The notes: a model not told the origin generated them from the letters alone. A stretch of 64,000 nt of DNA from Farysia itapuensis (GCA_023212645.1 JALBYC010000008.1:422526-486525), one strand, 5' to 3'. Shown: positions 10,501 through 20,419, counted from the first letter of the stretch. A program made the numbers and translations.

Positions 10501-13500
10501 CAAGTGGCTGCTACTTTTCTTCCACCCTCGAGCCGAAGAAAAGGCTGCAGAGATCTCTCTGGAAATCTTAGTCCGCCTTCTGCTCGTGGCGGAGGCTAAT
10601 TATGCCTACCGTCTAAATACGTCTGGTGGGTTCAAGGTTCTGGACCGCCTTTTACCACGCTTTTGGGCGGTCCCCTCGATCATGTCTCTACTGTGGTCAG
10701 CGCTTCTGGGTTCAAATATGTCGTCTGAACGCCCTAGCACACAGCATTTGCCCGCTGTAGGTCAAATCAGACAGATACATTGTCCACCTGTCCTCCGGGC
10801 GATACTTTCTTGTCTCAAAGAGGCTTTCCGATCGCTGAGCCAGCGAGGCACTGGCAAGCAACGTGACCCTGATGCGATGAGCAGGCCTTCTCCGTTCGAT
10901 GGATCTACCGCTTCTAGAGGCCAGCGCATCAAGCGGAGCTATTCCATAAACGGCCGCATTGATGACCTAAAGGGCTCTGTGAAGGTCTCGAACGATTTTT
11001 CGTCTCTCAAAGACTCTGTCAATTTACTGAAGAAGTACGCTCTAGGGTCAGAGAAAGTCAAGGAGCTCGTGTTCTCGCCAACAATCCTGCGAGGCTTAAT
11101 CGACTGCATCTTTCCGTATATTGACACGGACAAATCACAAGCAATCAACCTCAAGAACGAAAGCGACTCTAGCAGTATCGCCGCTGACGTCGACAATCTT
11201 GCAAGATCATTGCTGGCCACACTCGCAAGCTTAGCCACAAAGTATCTACTGGAAACGAAGTCAATTGCGGTATTGGCGACAATCGAGCGTGCAATGCCAC
11301 CCACGAACCTTTCCCAGCAAGCCATCTTTCGGTCTTGCTTTTTCTGCGATATGACTACAGAGCTGCGAAAACTTACAGGTCAGATACCAGAGCAGCTGCT
11401 CGCAATGTCGGAGAGTCTTGAAATGTTCTTCGAAACAGCATCGGAAGATCTTCGCGAGGGCAGCGTTCTGGAGGAAGAATTGCTGAACTCAATCCTGTCC
11501 ATACTGCAGCTTATGATGCAAGCCCCTACAAGGAGCGAGCCTCGATCCCCTGTGAGACTCTTTCACAGCCTAAACCGCATCATCCTTCAGCGACTAGCTG
11601 CAAAGAGTGACATTGGTCCAACTCTGGCGGTCATCATCGAACACCAAACTACGATTCTGAGACCCGAGAATCAGGATCCCACATTTTTGCAGTGCTTAGT
11701 AAATCGTGCGCTCAGCGTGATGCGCGATCCTGCGCACTCGCAGAAGTCGAAGGAGAATGCTTCCACTCTGTTCAGCCTGCTGACGCTAGCGTCTCCGAGT
11801 GTAGTCGAAGGAGCTGCGATGTTGCAATTCACTGCGCTTTCGATGCCAGACAGAAATTCAACATCACCTGATACTTCGAACAAGGGCGCTATCGAGAACA
11901 CACCCATGGCCTACGAGAATGCCTGGATCAATTTCTCGAAAAGTCAGGAGACGATTCGCTCTGCAGCACACATGGAACGGTTGCAGCAACTGCATGATTC
12001 GCTACGTCGAGTCGACAATCACGAGCAAATTGTTCACAACACTGAGAAGCGTATGGCTACCTGGCACACTAGTCTCGTCGAGGCCGAACGAGTACGTGGC
12101 GTCAAGTTTGTCAATGACCTGCGCGAAATCAACCAATTCGCGGCTCTTGAATGGGCAAAGCTCTGCTGCGAATTGGAGCGAGAAAGGGCGCTCCTTGGCC
12201 CTTCACACGACATGACCCAGTCGAGTTGGAGACTTGACTCTACAGAAGGACCCGGACGTATGCGCTTGAAGATGCAAAGATTGACGCCGTTGGACGCAGC
12301 AAGAGACATCGCGCCGCAACTGACCGAGTCTCTCGTAATCGAAGCAGCGACTGACAACGACGCATGGGTCGACGCAGAAGTCCTTCCTGACGAGGTTACG
12401 TCCCCAAGTACGCTGAAAGCTCATACGGCTTCGTCCAAACATTCGGCCGAGTCTAGTTTTGACGGGCCTCGTCCATCTGCGCCTGACGAGCCTGAACATG
12501 GGGATGGTGTGGAGTCATATCACGAAGACAAGTATCGTCGTGTTCTACGCTCACTGGAAAGGGGTGATGTGATCGAGGCCGTCTTCAATACTTCTCGAGT
12601 TGTCGGTATTGAGTCTCGAGGGTGTCTCCTCATCTTGGGCAAAAAGTCAGTATACCTGATGGACGACTACTTTCAACGACCGAACGGTGAGCTCATCAAC
12701 GTCTGGGAGGCGCCGTCCGAGGAACGCGATGCAACGGTTGTAGCGACGCTTTCGTCTGACGCATCCAAGCCCTCTGACCTAATTGCTCAACTAGAAGGCG
12801 AAGCTCGAACACGCAAATGGGCTTGGGATGCGCTCAGAATCTGTTACAGACGATCTTGGCTCCATCGACGAACCGCTGTTGAGATCTTTTTCGAGGACGG
12901 ACAGGCGTGTCTGCTTGTTTGTCCAGACACTCAAGCAGCAAGCAGGATGTACCAAGAATTGCAGACCAAGGCGCCCTCGGCGATAGCATCAGCAGAAATG
13001 ATGCTGGACGGAGTTCGAGAAAAAGCTGTGAGCAGCACATCACATCGGTCCGTCAGTATAGGCTCCCGACTCGCCGGCGCCGTTCTGGGCAGGTCGTCAA
13101 CGTGGGGAACGACCACAGCCGCGTGGCGGGATGGCAAATTGAGCAATTTCGATTACCTGATGGAGCTGAACACACTCGCTGGCAGATCCATGAACGATTT
13201 GACGCAATTTCCGTGCTTTCCCTGGGTCCTTGCCGACTACACGAGCGAGCACCTGGATCTCACTAATCCGGCCTCGTTTCGCAAGTTGGAGCTTCCTATG
13301 GGAGCCCAGACGCCGGCCAGACGCAAAGAATTTGAAGATCGCTACGTTCAATTGCAAGAAGTCGAAATGGACCCTTTTCATTACGGTACGCACTACTCGA
13401 CGGCCTCGACAGTCTGCGGATTCCTGATCCGAACGCGGCCATTCGAGCGGTTATTGATCGCTTTGCAGGGAGGAAATTTTGATCTGGCTGACCGCACTTT

Positions 13501-15199
13501 TGCGTCGATCGGAAAAGCCTGGCGATCCGCTTCCGAGCTCTCGCGGGGTGATGTTCGTGAACTCATACCGGAGTTCTTCTATTTACCAGACTTTCTGTGT
13601 AACAGCAATCGCTTCGACTTTGGTGTCACGCAGAGCGGCGAAGCAATTGACGATGTGGAGCTGCCACCCTGGGCCAAGGGTGATCCCCGGCTGTTTGTTC
13701 AAAAACATCGGGAGGCTCTCGAGTCCGAGTTCGTGTCTCAGCGCCTCCATCACTGGATCGATTTGGTCTTTGGGTACAGATCCCGTGGAGCAGACGCCGT
13801 GGAAAGTACCAATGTCTTTCACCCACTCAGCTATGAGGATGCCATTGATCTCGATGCGATTGATTCGGCCATAGAAAGACAAGCGACAGCGCAGGTGATT
13901 CACAATTTTGGACAAACGCCATCTCGTCTCTTCCAGCAACCTCATGTTCAGCGACTGAAGCGTCCGGTGCATTCACTGCCATCAGCAGAACGGTTCGGCC
14001 TACTTGAACATCCGCGGCTGATTGTGCAAAACATTGCTCCAATTCGAACGCTGAAGGATGCCGTGCATTTCATCTATCCTTTTCACCCACAGCGAGCCTT
14101 TGCATCGCCGCGAGACTGCCTCATCTTTCCCAAGCTGAGTGTGTCGCTTACTGTCGGTCACCTGGACGGCAGTTTGCGCATGTTCAGCGCCAAAGATCCC
14201 AAGAAGGCGATGGCAGTGATCGAGCAATTGGTTCCCGACCGAATCACGTGTATTGCACAAACGGGACCAAATTCCCTCGGGGCTGGGAGCTCGGACGGCG
14301 TTGTAAGTCTATGGCAATTCGACGTTGCCAAGAAAGATGCAACACTGTCTCATATCCTCCGCGGTCACGACCAAGGGGTGCTCTGCCTGGCAGCTTCATC
14401 AGCTTGGAGTGTTGTAGTAAGCGGATCCAAGGATACGACTGCCATCATCTGGGATCTGAATCGTGGCGAATATGTTCGCTCTCTGCGCGGTCACGAAGGT
14501 GGAGTACACTTGGTCGCTGTCGACGACAAGACAGGCTACATTGCCACTGGCTGCGGACCCGAGGTTCGACTATGGTCGATCAATGGCGAAATGCTCAGCT
14601 GTTTGGCGACGAGTGCAAGTCTGCTCGAACCTGTCGCTAGCTTGGCGTTCATGGAGCGCGACTACCACATTGGACGGCTGGCTGTCGTCTTGACCGGCCA
14701 TCGCGGCAAAATCATTGCATGGGAAGCTGTCTCGGCACACACCGAGGCTTTCCACAAACTTTCTGCCTCAAAATCGTCCTCATCGCTGCGCCTACACAGC
14801 AGGGGCGTATCAGCGACGGATGCAAGTGCCTCACTGGCTTGGAAGCTAAAGGCACTGCATGTATTTGAACACCACGATCGACTGGGATCCGACACAGACC
14901 GTCCGCTCGTTACTGCCATCGCCTCGACCGACCGCATGCTATTGAGCGGCGATGAAAACGGACGACTCTACCTGTGGACCCTTATGGGTGAGGCAGTTGG
15001 CGTACCAGACTCGTTTTCGTCTCACTGCATGAACGGGAGCTGTCACCGTCGTTTTGGCATGCTAGAAACCCGGCGGTCGTGCGCCGGCTGCGGTGGACTT
15101 TTCTGCAACGCATGCGTCGCCACTCACCGCGAATTTGGTAGTCAACGCTTCTGCTCTGCCTGTCAAACGGCTCTCGAAGCATCAGATCACTTTGTATAG
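7511..15199 (+). CDS. Giant BEACH-WD40 protein with C-terminal FYVE-like zinc finger
   Basis: 2562-residue scaffold of the BEACH family (yeast Bph1, animal WDFY3/ALFY, LYST), proteins that act in vesicle traffic, autophagy or lysosome-related events. The ATG at 7511 (MSAVPPSEV) is the first in frame. After a Ser-rich start comes an Armadillo-like helical region; a concanavalin-A-like fold is suggested at about residues 413-523 (from GFTFATSFTI). A PH-like domain precedes BEACH at about 1670-1860, the BEACH domain lies at about 1875-2130 (LSNFDYLMELNTLAGRS, FPCFPWVL), and WD40 repeats follow at about 2210-2490 (SKDTTAIIWDLNRGEYVRSL). The last 55 residues hold paired cysteines (RRSCAGCGGLFCNACV, RFCSAC) like a FYVE finger but without the basic RKHHCR core. 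No intron is apparent over 7.7 kb. It is divergent from the Nudix gene. Confidence 0.93.
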   Translation: MSAVPPSEVHSAEGRPALSSVSPSLVTSASSSSLRSRTASETEIVPSLSVSIDGSSVRRVASPPLGSTSPSSRRGEAGLSSPATNTRAAQRSELLSVLEALHRCGPENVKDRLHLGARLHRMLVERSSAQDDFREAGGFLVVVHLLSSLEVKKPITDSSSKLEIFQLALTILSDSMAGHPLNLTAFERSVGWDHLAASVHVSAVDNLPPNDLFGTLIALSLGNVPTYASRIAPLLSDEDAIAHKDAVAGKVNAELGPNLVLAFPTVVSLALQLLQGTSRSESGLGSMVLMVVLRLVTANRKNQIALSDAGLSSLLFPSCFPRTSPTLSAAHNQSFKAQIVRHLYAARGVPDQDAREILSRLCRSSQDASYDDLVDVLLQSSKATQQPNHVLLNMSAHGHASIAFSALRRPFPPTGVSRGFTFATSFTIERIEPSMPLQMLTIFDAHQHFKVQLNIEPGTGLLTYSSTPVPPPTRFNDFCFSTGKRYHLVLTHARPRGGAKVSSVQVFVNGVLIGEKLAPWPASAGNANENPVRAVLGSPPGPAKSDLHGKSALNRLVWSIGPTILLDDTLPPDLPLVLFELGARYASNMQDSLGRFLTYKASASINLRLDAIAKLAETSSSITEKEISSLPLVTAIAGRSCDLIPEDRLYFVVNAANSATFNRPTRRQVSTGTVEFTSSRDIAKPSDNMVLLNQAMSHNAEAAVIPTGAARLYGEPTLMVPRPLDEAVWKLGGSALLLKIVEVADTTDRLTQALSLLLELVSNSWRLSEDIERCKGYEVLGYLLRRKAQLCNPDTLRIICLAVGIDEERPEQATLINPFLYRVVLLDFDLWTQTSIEVQRSHLGHIKALLRTSRNRKFNVKRMAKMQMVKKLTHAMRSGIYEEQLYPALTSALKHVLSSSFSEGSLRVITSFLASKLCQNAETRPTPRRTVLRSATLDAKALPTLATISAHPTATHTDSDESPKSKTTLALAVFDMLSELLAERRAFLFKFADAINVKWLLLFFHPRAEEKAAEISLEILVRLLLVAEANYAYRLNTSGGFKVLDRLLPRFWAVPSIMSLLWSALLGSNMSSERPSTQHLPAVGQIRQIHCPPVLRAILSCLKEAFRSLSQRGTGKQRDPDAMSRPSPFDGSTASRGQRIKRSYSINGRIDDLKGSVKVSNDFSSLKDSVNLLKKYALGSEKVKELVFSPTILRGLIDCIFPYIDTDKSQAINLKNESDSSSIAADVDNLARSLLATLASLATKYLLETKSIAVLATIERAMPPTNLSQQAIFRSCFFCDMTTELRKLTGQIPEQLLAMSESLEMFFETASEDLREGSVLEEELLNSILSILQLMMQAPTRSEPRSPVRLFHSLNRIILQRLAAKSDIGPTLAVIIEHQTTILRPENQDPTFLQCLVNRALSVMRDPAHSQKSKENASTLFSLLTLASPSVVEGAAMLQFTALSMPDRNSTSPDTSNKGAIENTPMAYENAWINFSKSQETIRSAAHMERLQQLHDSLRRVDNHEQIVHNTEKRMATWHTSLVEAERVRGVKFVNDLREINQFAALEWAKLCCELERERALLGPSHDMTQSSWRLDSTEGPGRMRLKMQRLTPLDAARDIAPQLTESLVIEAATDNDAWVDAEVLPDEVTSPSTLKAHTASSKHSAESSFDGPRPSAPDEPEHGDGVESYHEDKYRRVLRSLERGDVIEAVFNTSRVVGIESRGCLLILGKKSVYLMDDYFQRPNGELINVWEAPSEERDATVVATLSSDASKPSDLIAQLEGEARTRKWAWDALRICYRRSWLHRRTAVEIFFEDGQACLLVCPDTQAASRMYQELQTKAPSAIASAEMMLDGVREKAVSSTSHRSVSIGSRLAGAVLGRSSTWGTTTAAWRDGKLSNFDYLMELNTLAGRSMNDLTQFPCFPWVLADYTSEHLDLTNPASFRKLELPMGAQTPARRKEFEDRYVQLQEVEMDPFHYGTHYSTASTVCGFLIRTRPFERLLIALQGGNFDLADRTFASIGKAWRSASELSRGDVRELIPEFFYLPDFLCNSNRFDFGVTQSGEAIDDVELPPWAKGDPRLFVQKHREALESEFVSQRLHHWIDLVFGYRSRGADAVESTNVFHPLSYEDAIDLDAIDSAIERQATAQVIHNFGQTPSRLFQQPHVQRLKRPVHSLPSAERFGLLEHPRLIVQNIAPIRTLKDAVHFIYPFHPQRAFASPRDCLIFPKLSVSLTVGHLDGSLRMFSAKDPKKAMAVIEQLVPDRITCIAQTGPNSLGAGSSDGVVSLWQFDVAKKDATLSHILRGHDQGVLCLAASSAWSVVVSGSKDTTAIIWDLNRGEYVRSLRGHEGGVHLVAVDDKTGYIATGCGPEVRLWSINGEMLSCLATSASLLEPVASLAFMERDYHIGRLAVVLTGHRGKIIAWEAVSAHTEAFHKLSASKSSSSLRLHSRGVSATDASASLAWKLKALHVFEHHDRLGSDTDRPLVTAIASTDRMLLSGDENGRLYLWTLMGEAVGVPDSFSSHCMNGSCHRRFGMLETRRSCAGCGGLFCNACVATHREFGSQRFCSACQTALEASDHFV

Positions 15200-15535
15200 C
15201 CTCTAGACACTGCGTGTAACCAGCGGTACCGCAAGCGCGCAAGCGATGTCGACAAAATTGCCCGATCTAACAGACTGGAATTGTCGAAGCGAAAGAATTT
15301 TCTAGCATTCGCCACATGTTTCTAGCCTGGCTCAGCTGCTCAGCTGACCATGAAGGGGCCGCAGATGGATGACTACCACACACTTGATCATTTGAGCGAG
15401 CCAGTGTTCTAGACTGTGGTAGAAATGTCTGGAACCCGATCGGTTCCTCTATCCTGAGCTGAGTTCTGCCCTCCCTCGAAGATATATAAATCGCAGGACC
15501 TTGACTGGGGAGTGTAACGGCACCAACGACTCTAC
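15200..15535 (+). promoter_or_regulatory. Promoter of small heat-shock protein gene with heat-shock-like elements
   Basis: No gene is seen here. Inverted GAA/TTC units resembling heat-shock elements occur: GAATTTTC at 15295-15302, TTCTAGAC at 15407-15414 (one mismatch), and direct GAA units at 15422-15424 and 15432-15434 spaced ten bases apart. The first two are near-matches to the Hsf1 nTTCnnGAAn pattern. A TATA box (TATATAAA) lies at 15483-15490. Regulation by Hsf1 is inferred from these near-matches and from the product of the next gene. Confidence 0.45.
15483..15490 (+). promoter_or_regulatory. TATA box of HSP20 gene
   Basis: TATATAAA lies 46 bases before the ATG at 15536, in the spacing expected for a strong, inducible fungal promoter. 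Confidence 0.6.
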
Positions 15536-16291
15536 ATGATGCGACCTAGTATTCGACTCGACTTGGCAAGCCCTGCGATTACACGTGCCACTTTGCGCCC
15601 GTATGCGCTTGGGCGAAGTGTACTGCCTACGCTGACACGAGGACTGAGCTCGAGCACTGCTCCGCAGATGCGATCGAGCCTGTTCAGCTCGCCGTTTGAC
15701 GATCTTGATCCCTTTTCTTCTTCGTCGTCGCCGCTGCATGATTTCTTCCATCCTTGGGGCGGGTTGGTGGCGCGTCCGCGCTTGGGGGATGTGAGTCGCA
15801 ACGAGCGACTCTGGTCCGTAGGTCCGCGCATTGACGTAGTGGAAGAGGCGACCAAGTTTGTCCTCTCTGCCGAACTCGCCGGTGTGAAAAAGGAAGACGT
15901 CAACATTCAGGTAGACGCCGACCGACGACGCCTCACCATTGAAGGCCAGATGAGGAGCGAGTACTCTTCCACAGCTCCACCCACCACTGCCACCGAAAGC
16001 GAAGCACCCACACCAGACGGCGCCCAGCCCACCGAATCGTCCGACTCACACGAAGTGGCGGCGCAGCAAGACCCAGCTCAGCACCAAGTACAGCGAAACG
16101 TGGGGCACGCTCTCATGTCTGAGCGCGTCTTTGGCTCCTTCTCCCGCACCTTTACCCTGCCACCGACGGCGGATCTCTCGCAGGAATCTGCGCTGAAAGC
16201 CCGCTTTGACAACGGCCTGCTGCGCATTGAAGTGCCCAAGAAGGTGGAACAGCACGCAAAGACGCGCAACATTGCCATCCAAGATGCTTAG
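15536..16291 (+). CDS. Small heat-shock protein (HSP20/alpha-crystallin family), possibly mitochondrial
   Basis: ATP-independent holdase chaperone. Single exon of 251 residues from the ATG at 15536. The N-terminal 45 residues are Arg- and Ser-rich with almost no acidic residues (RATLRPYALGRSVLPTLTRG), like a mitochondrial presequence; this targeting is inference. The alpha-crystallin domain starts near residue 95 (PRIDVVEEATKFVLSAELAG, VKKEDVNIQVD) and ends with the conserved FDNGLLRIEVPKK near residue 232. It is interrupted by about 50 acidic, Pro/Thr/Ser-rich residues between RRRLTIEGQ and SERVFGSFSR, an insertion also seen in other fungal HSP20 proteins. The ATG is preceded by a TATA box and heat-shock-like elements. 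Confidence 0.92.
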   Translation: MMRPSIRLDLASPAITRATLRPYALGRSVLPTLTRGLSSSTAPQMRSSLFSSPFDDLDPFSSSSSPLHDFFHPWGGLVARPRLGDVSRNERLWSVGPRIDVVEEATKFVLSAELAGVKKEDVNIQVDADRRRLTIEGQMRSEYSSTAPPTTATESEAPTPDGAQPTESSDSHEVAAQQDPAQHQVQRNVGHALMSERVFGSFSRTFTLPPTADLSQESALKARFDNGLLRIEVPKKVEQHAKTRNIAIQDA

Positions 16292-16504
16292 TTAGTATGG
16301 AATGACCTGGTGCAATATATTTTCAGATGTATATAAATTGACCTCGTGGTGTGAGTTGCGCGCGTCAAGCTCGGCGGTTTGGGCGCTGACGATGCCGAGA
16401 ACGGTCGAACCCTGAAAAACACAAAGAACAACAAAACACCGCCTCACCCACGCCGGCCGCCCCCCTTTCCCCTTCCTGCCACACAACCACCCACGACCAC
16501 AAAG

Positions 16505-17713
16505 ATGAATCCCAACCTACTCCGTCTGGCGCTGGCGCTGGCTGCCGTGTTCGCATCTAGCGTAGTGGGACTGCCTTCCGTTGTGCAGAGAGCGAGCACG
16601 AGCTGTAATGGTGATTCTTCGCTGTGCAGCAAAATGTATTCCAACGTGACCTACGTCGGCGCACACAACAGCTACGCCATCGGCTCCATCAGTCAGGCTA
16701 CACTGGGGTACAATCAGCAACGCTCCGTCGTCGATCAGCTCAACGACGGCATTCGTCTGCTGCAGATTCAGGTACACACCTCATCTAACTCCTCCACCAC
16801 CGGTTCCGGCTTGGACCTCTGTCATACATCGTAAGTTTCGCAGTACTGGACGTGGTGAGCCGAAATGAAAAAAAAAAAAACCCCACTGACCTTCCTTGTG
16901 GGCGTTTTGTTCAGATGTTCAATTGTGAATGGTGGCAGTCTCGAGTCGTACCTGTCCAACGTGCGCACCTGGCTGAACAACAATGCCAACGATGTAGTCA
17001 CGATTCTCATGGTCAACTCTGACGACCAGGCCGTGTCGAAGTTCGCCACCGCCTTTCAGTCCACCAATCTGGCCAGCGTTGCATACACGCCCTCGAGCGC
17101 GGCCACCGCACGCGATTCCTGGCCGACACTCGGTTCCATGATCGACAGCGGCAAGCGTCTCGTTGTCTTTATCGACAACTCTGCCGATACCTCCACCGTG
17201 CCCTACATCCTGCCCGAGTTTCAAAACATCTGGGAAAATCCGTACGACCAGACCACTACGCCGTTTAACTGCTCCGTCGACCGTATCAACACGGGCTCGT
17301 CGGCGTCCAACCTCATGTACCTCGTCAACCACGATCTCGACACCAGCTTCAACCTCTTTGGCACTTCCATCACCGTCCCCAACACCAACCAGCTCAACAC
17401 GACCAACTCCCAGTCCTCTGTCCTCACAGACGTCAACAATTGCGCACGTCTCCACTCCAACGTCTACCCCACCTTCATCCTCGCTGATCTCTACAATACC
17501 GGCAGTAACGGCCTGTTCAAAGCTGCTGCGCAGATGAACGGCATCACGTACGTCGCCAGCAGCTCCTCCAATTCTTCCTCCTCCAGCAGCAGCAGTACTT
17601 CTTCCTCCGGCAGCTCGTCCAGTGCCGTAGGCGGAATGCATGCATCCCTCACTAGTCGGTTGGCACTTGCTCTCCCCGCCATCGTAGCAGCTCTCACACC
17701 CTTGCTTGTATAA
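16505..17713 (+). CDS. Secreted GPI-anchored PLC-like phosphodiesterase-fold protein
   Basis: Two exons, 16505-16830 and 16915-17713, joined across an 84-nt intron containing a run of 13 A's, give 374 residues. The splice rebuilds LCHTSCSIVNGGSLESYL, a conserved block of fungal PLC-like phosphodiesterases. A signal peptide is clear (LLRLALALAAVFASSVVGL). The X-domain-like start is YVGAHNSYAIGS with the first catalytic-type His, and LLQIQVHTSS follows. A poly-Ser stretch at about 320-345 and a hydrophobic C-terminus (LALALPAIVAALTPLLV) suggest a GPI anchor after a Ser-rich stalk. The protein should be on the cell surface or wall. Enzymatic activity is uncertain: most residues of true bacterial PI-PLC are not traceable by eye. 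Confidence 0.85.
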
Positions 17714-17854
17714 ATCCCCTCGGGCCCCTCTCTACGGAACTCGAGGAAGTCTCGCATCCCCCTTCCTTGGTACCGCTCATGTCGCAATAGATCGAACAAT
17801 GCCTCTTTCCTTTCTCTCTTGCATGTGTACTGCTTGCATTCTATTGACGTGAAT

Positions 17855-20419
17855 CTAATCGTCGCTGCCGAATTGAATCTTGCCTCCCGGAAAGGCGCCC
17901 CACTGGGGCACAGGAGCTACTTTGGCAGGCAGGCCTGGACTGTCATGTACCAGGGCGTCGTTGTTGTCATCATTAATAGCAGTAGAAGCGGCTGCTTGCT
18001 GCTCTTTGGTCTTGCGCGGTGTTCTGCGCGGCGTAGGTCGCACGGTCGGTGGAACTTGAGTCTGTGTCTCGTTCATGTGCGTACTGTGCAGCTGGTCGAT
18101 GAGGTAGTGCAGGTCAGTCTGCCGCGCCCGTGCCCACTCTTTCACCTGATCACGAAAGGCGCCCAAGATCTTGGCCAGAGAATTGTAAAACTCCAGCCCT
18201 TCAACCAGGTTGCTCGACAGCTCCCTGTACTTGACAAACGCAATGTCCAGATTCTGCAGTGCCTTTTCGCGACGGTGAATGGTCGGGTCAGATCGTCGGG
18301 CTTGCACGAAAGCCGTGTTCTTCTCCCCAATTCGGTCCAGAAGCTGAGCCTGCTGTGTAGCCGATTGGTCGATTTCTTGCTTGAAGCGTGTGTACTTGTC
18401 CATTTCCTGGGCGAACAAGTCCTCAAACTCAGCCGCCGTGATAGTGTTGCTGGAACTCGGGCTTCCTGTCCGCCTCGAAATGGCAGCAGCTTCCCGCATC
18501 ACTAGAGGTCGAATGTCGTCAGAGGTCGCCAACGCTTTGGCTTCCGTCAAGCACGCCGCTCTCGAGTCCAGCATATCATCCAGATTCTCGAGTTCAACTC
18601 GGAGAGCGCGAACACATTGCACCTGTGCGTCAGATGTCTGAGCCGAGCTCAGAGATGGATTCGACGATGGCACAAACGCCTCTAAGGCCGGGACACCGCC
18701 AGACAAAACCCCCAAGAGGTCTTCCCAATCCTCAAGCTTCTGTCGGACTATGTCGTCCGAGGCTGCTGCCTTGATTAGCGTATCGTGGTACTGACTGGCT
18801 TGTGCTTTCAATTCCTGATTCACCGCTCGACTTGCTGGCCGCGTCCAGCCACTGCGTGCATACGACTCGCGCACCGACTCGTCCTCTCTTTCCTCTGCAT
18901 CAAGTAACGCTAGCGTCTCGGACAAGACCTGACGGTCAGAGGCAGCGATCCTTGCCACGTCACTGGCGATTCGGTGTAGACGATCTACGCCGCCCTGAGC
19001 AGCGATTTCTTCGTGCTTTCGCAACAGCGTGGGTGGGAGACCCATGGGCTGCTCAAGAGCCTGCAGCGATCCGGGCAGATTTAAGCTCTGCAAAGTACTG
19101 CTAGCGATGGCGTCCAGCTCGTCGCGTCGACTGGCAATAGTGTCGCGCACAAAGCTGTCTTTACGGTCGTCATAAATACTGATAGCCAAATGAACGCCGT
19201 ACGGCACCAGCTCGGCAAAGAATGGCCTGCCCAGGGCCGGCGTAGGAGTTTCCCGGAGCAGCGGGATGGGATCAGCCACTTCGACTGGTATGACGGGCTT
19301 GACCATAGCTGCGGCGGGTATCGGCGCCAGATTGGTCGAATTGGTGACGGGCTCAAGATAGATCAGATCGTTGTCACGGGTCCCTCTTGCAATGTTGGTG
19401 ACAATGATCTGCTGCAGACTTTTGAGGTCACTCGTGATGGCTTCGCTGACGCCGCGTCTGGCTGAATCGAGCGCCTTCTTCACCAGCGTTTCTGCGAGCT
19501 TGAGACGGCCAAGCTCATCGCCGTATCGATTGGCTGCCAGATCCTCGCACGCCTTTCTGTACTGGGCAGCAGCAGCAAAGTGCCATTTCTTGACCGTAAT
19601 ATGGCTCGCCCAGCCAGAAGCCAGAGTGACTTTGGCCTCGATGGCGGTAGATGTCTCTGTGGCTTCGAGAGCGGAGCTGTAGTACGTCGAGACCTGTTCG
19701 GCAAGCTTGGCAATGGTGCCGTCCTTGAGCTTGGTCATGACCGCCTTTTGCCAAAAGCATTCCTGCGCTTGGGCCAGCATGAGATCCCGGAGACACTTGA
19801 GCAGACCTTCGCTCAGATCTGAGCATGCTGGCTTGAGTCGGTGTAGCTCGGGCACCAGCTGATCAAGAATATGTTGCAAGACACCGGCAGCGTTTTGGAA
19901 CCAGGCTGTGGCTCGCTTGATGGATTCATTGTCCGACCTCGCCTCGGCACAGCCCAGGCTGGAATAGAGGCTGGCCAGATTGAAGAGTACACATGCCCTC
20001 TCGTAGTTGACATCTGGGTGGGCCACCGTGTCCGAGGTAGCATAACTCGTACCTGATCGGGGACCCGACTCGGCAGCATGAATGGCCTCCATCGCACCTG
20101 AAATGCTGCCAGTCCAGGACGGCATGGACGGAGGACATGCGAGCGTCCAAGGGAACGAGATCCCTACATCACTGGGAAACTTTGTGGCGAAGAAGACAAG
20201 CTGAGCATGATAGCGCAAAACATGGTCCGTGGCGGAGATGTGCGTGTCGAGCGAGGCGATCTGATCTCGCAGACGGCCGAATTCGCGAATGTCGTTGGCA
20301 AAGGCTTCGGGATGCGTGTCTGTATAGTGTTGGCTGATATAGTCGCGGATGGCACTTGACAGCGCACTGGAAAGCGCTGCGGTACGCTTGCGCGGTATTG
20401 AGAGTATATTGGACGGCAT
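17855..20419 (-). CDS. RIM20: BRO1-domain pH-signalling scaffold Rim20/PalA
   Basis: Scaffold that links ESCRT-III to the pH transcription factor Rim101/PacC and its protease Rim13/PalB. Single exon of 854 residues; the ATG complementary to 20417-20419 gives MPSNILSIPRKRTAALSSAL, the start typical of PalA rather than Bro1/Alix (which begin differently and end in a long Pro-rich tail). The BRO1 domain covers about residues 1-370 (NYERACVLFNLASLYSSLG, WHFAAAAQYRKACEDLA), followed by the V-shaped coiled-coil domain (about 390-730; FFAELVPYGVHLAISIYDDR, LLRKHEEIAAQGG). The C-terminus is short and basic/Pro-containing, ending PQWGAFPGGKIQFGSDD. It is convergent with the PLC-like gene and divergent from the PH-domain gene. 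Confidence 0.88.
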   Translation of the reverse strand: MPSNILSIPRKRTAALSSALSSAIRDYISQHYTDTHPEAFANDIREFGRLRDQIASLDTHISATDHVLRYHAQLVFFATKFPSDVGISFPWTLACPPSMPSWTGSISGAMEAIHAAESGPRSGTSYATSDTVAHPDVNYERACVLFNLASLYSSLGCAEARSDNESIKRATAWFQNAAGVLQHILDQLVPELHRLKPACSDLSEGLLKCLRDLMLAQAQECFWQKAVMTKLKDGTIAKLAEQVSTYYSSALEATETSTAIEAKVTLASGWASHITVKKWHFAAAAQYRKACEDLAANRYGDELGRLKLAETLVKKALDSARRGVSEAITSDLKSLQQIIVTNIARGTRDNDLIYLEPVTNSTNLAPIPAAAMVKPVIPVEVADPIPLLRETPTPALGRPFFAELVPYGVHLAISIYDDRKDSFVRDTIASRRDELDAIASSTLQSLNLPGSLQALEQPMGLPPTLLRKHEEIAAQGGVDRLHRIASDVARIAASDRQVLSETLALLDAEEREDESVRESYARSGWTRPASRAVNQELKAQASQYHDTLIKAAASDDIVRQKLEDWEDLLGVLSGGVPALEAFVPSSNPSLSSAQTSDAQVQCVRALRVELENLDDMLDSRAACLTEAKALATSDDIRPLVMREAAAISRRTGSPSSSNTITAAEFEDLFAQEMDKYTRFKQEIDQSATQQAQLLDRIGEKNTAFVQARRSDPTIHRREKALQNLDIAFVKYRELSSNLVEGLEFYNSLAKILGAFRDQVKEWARARQTDLHYLIDQLHSTHMNETQTQVPPTVRPTPRRTPRKTKEQQAAASTAINDDNNDALVHDSPGLPAKVAPVPQWGAFPGGKIQFGSDD

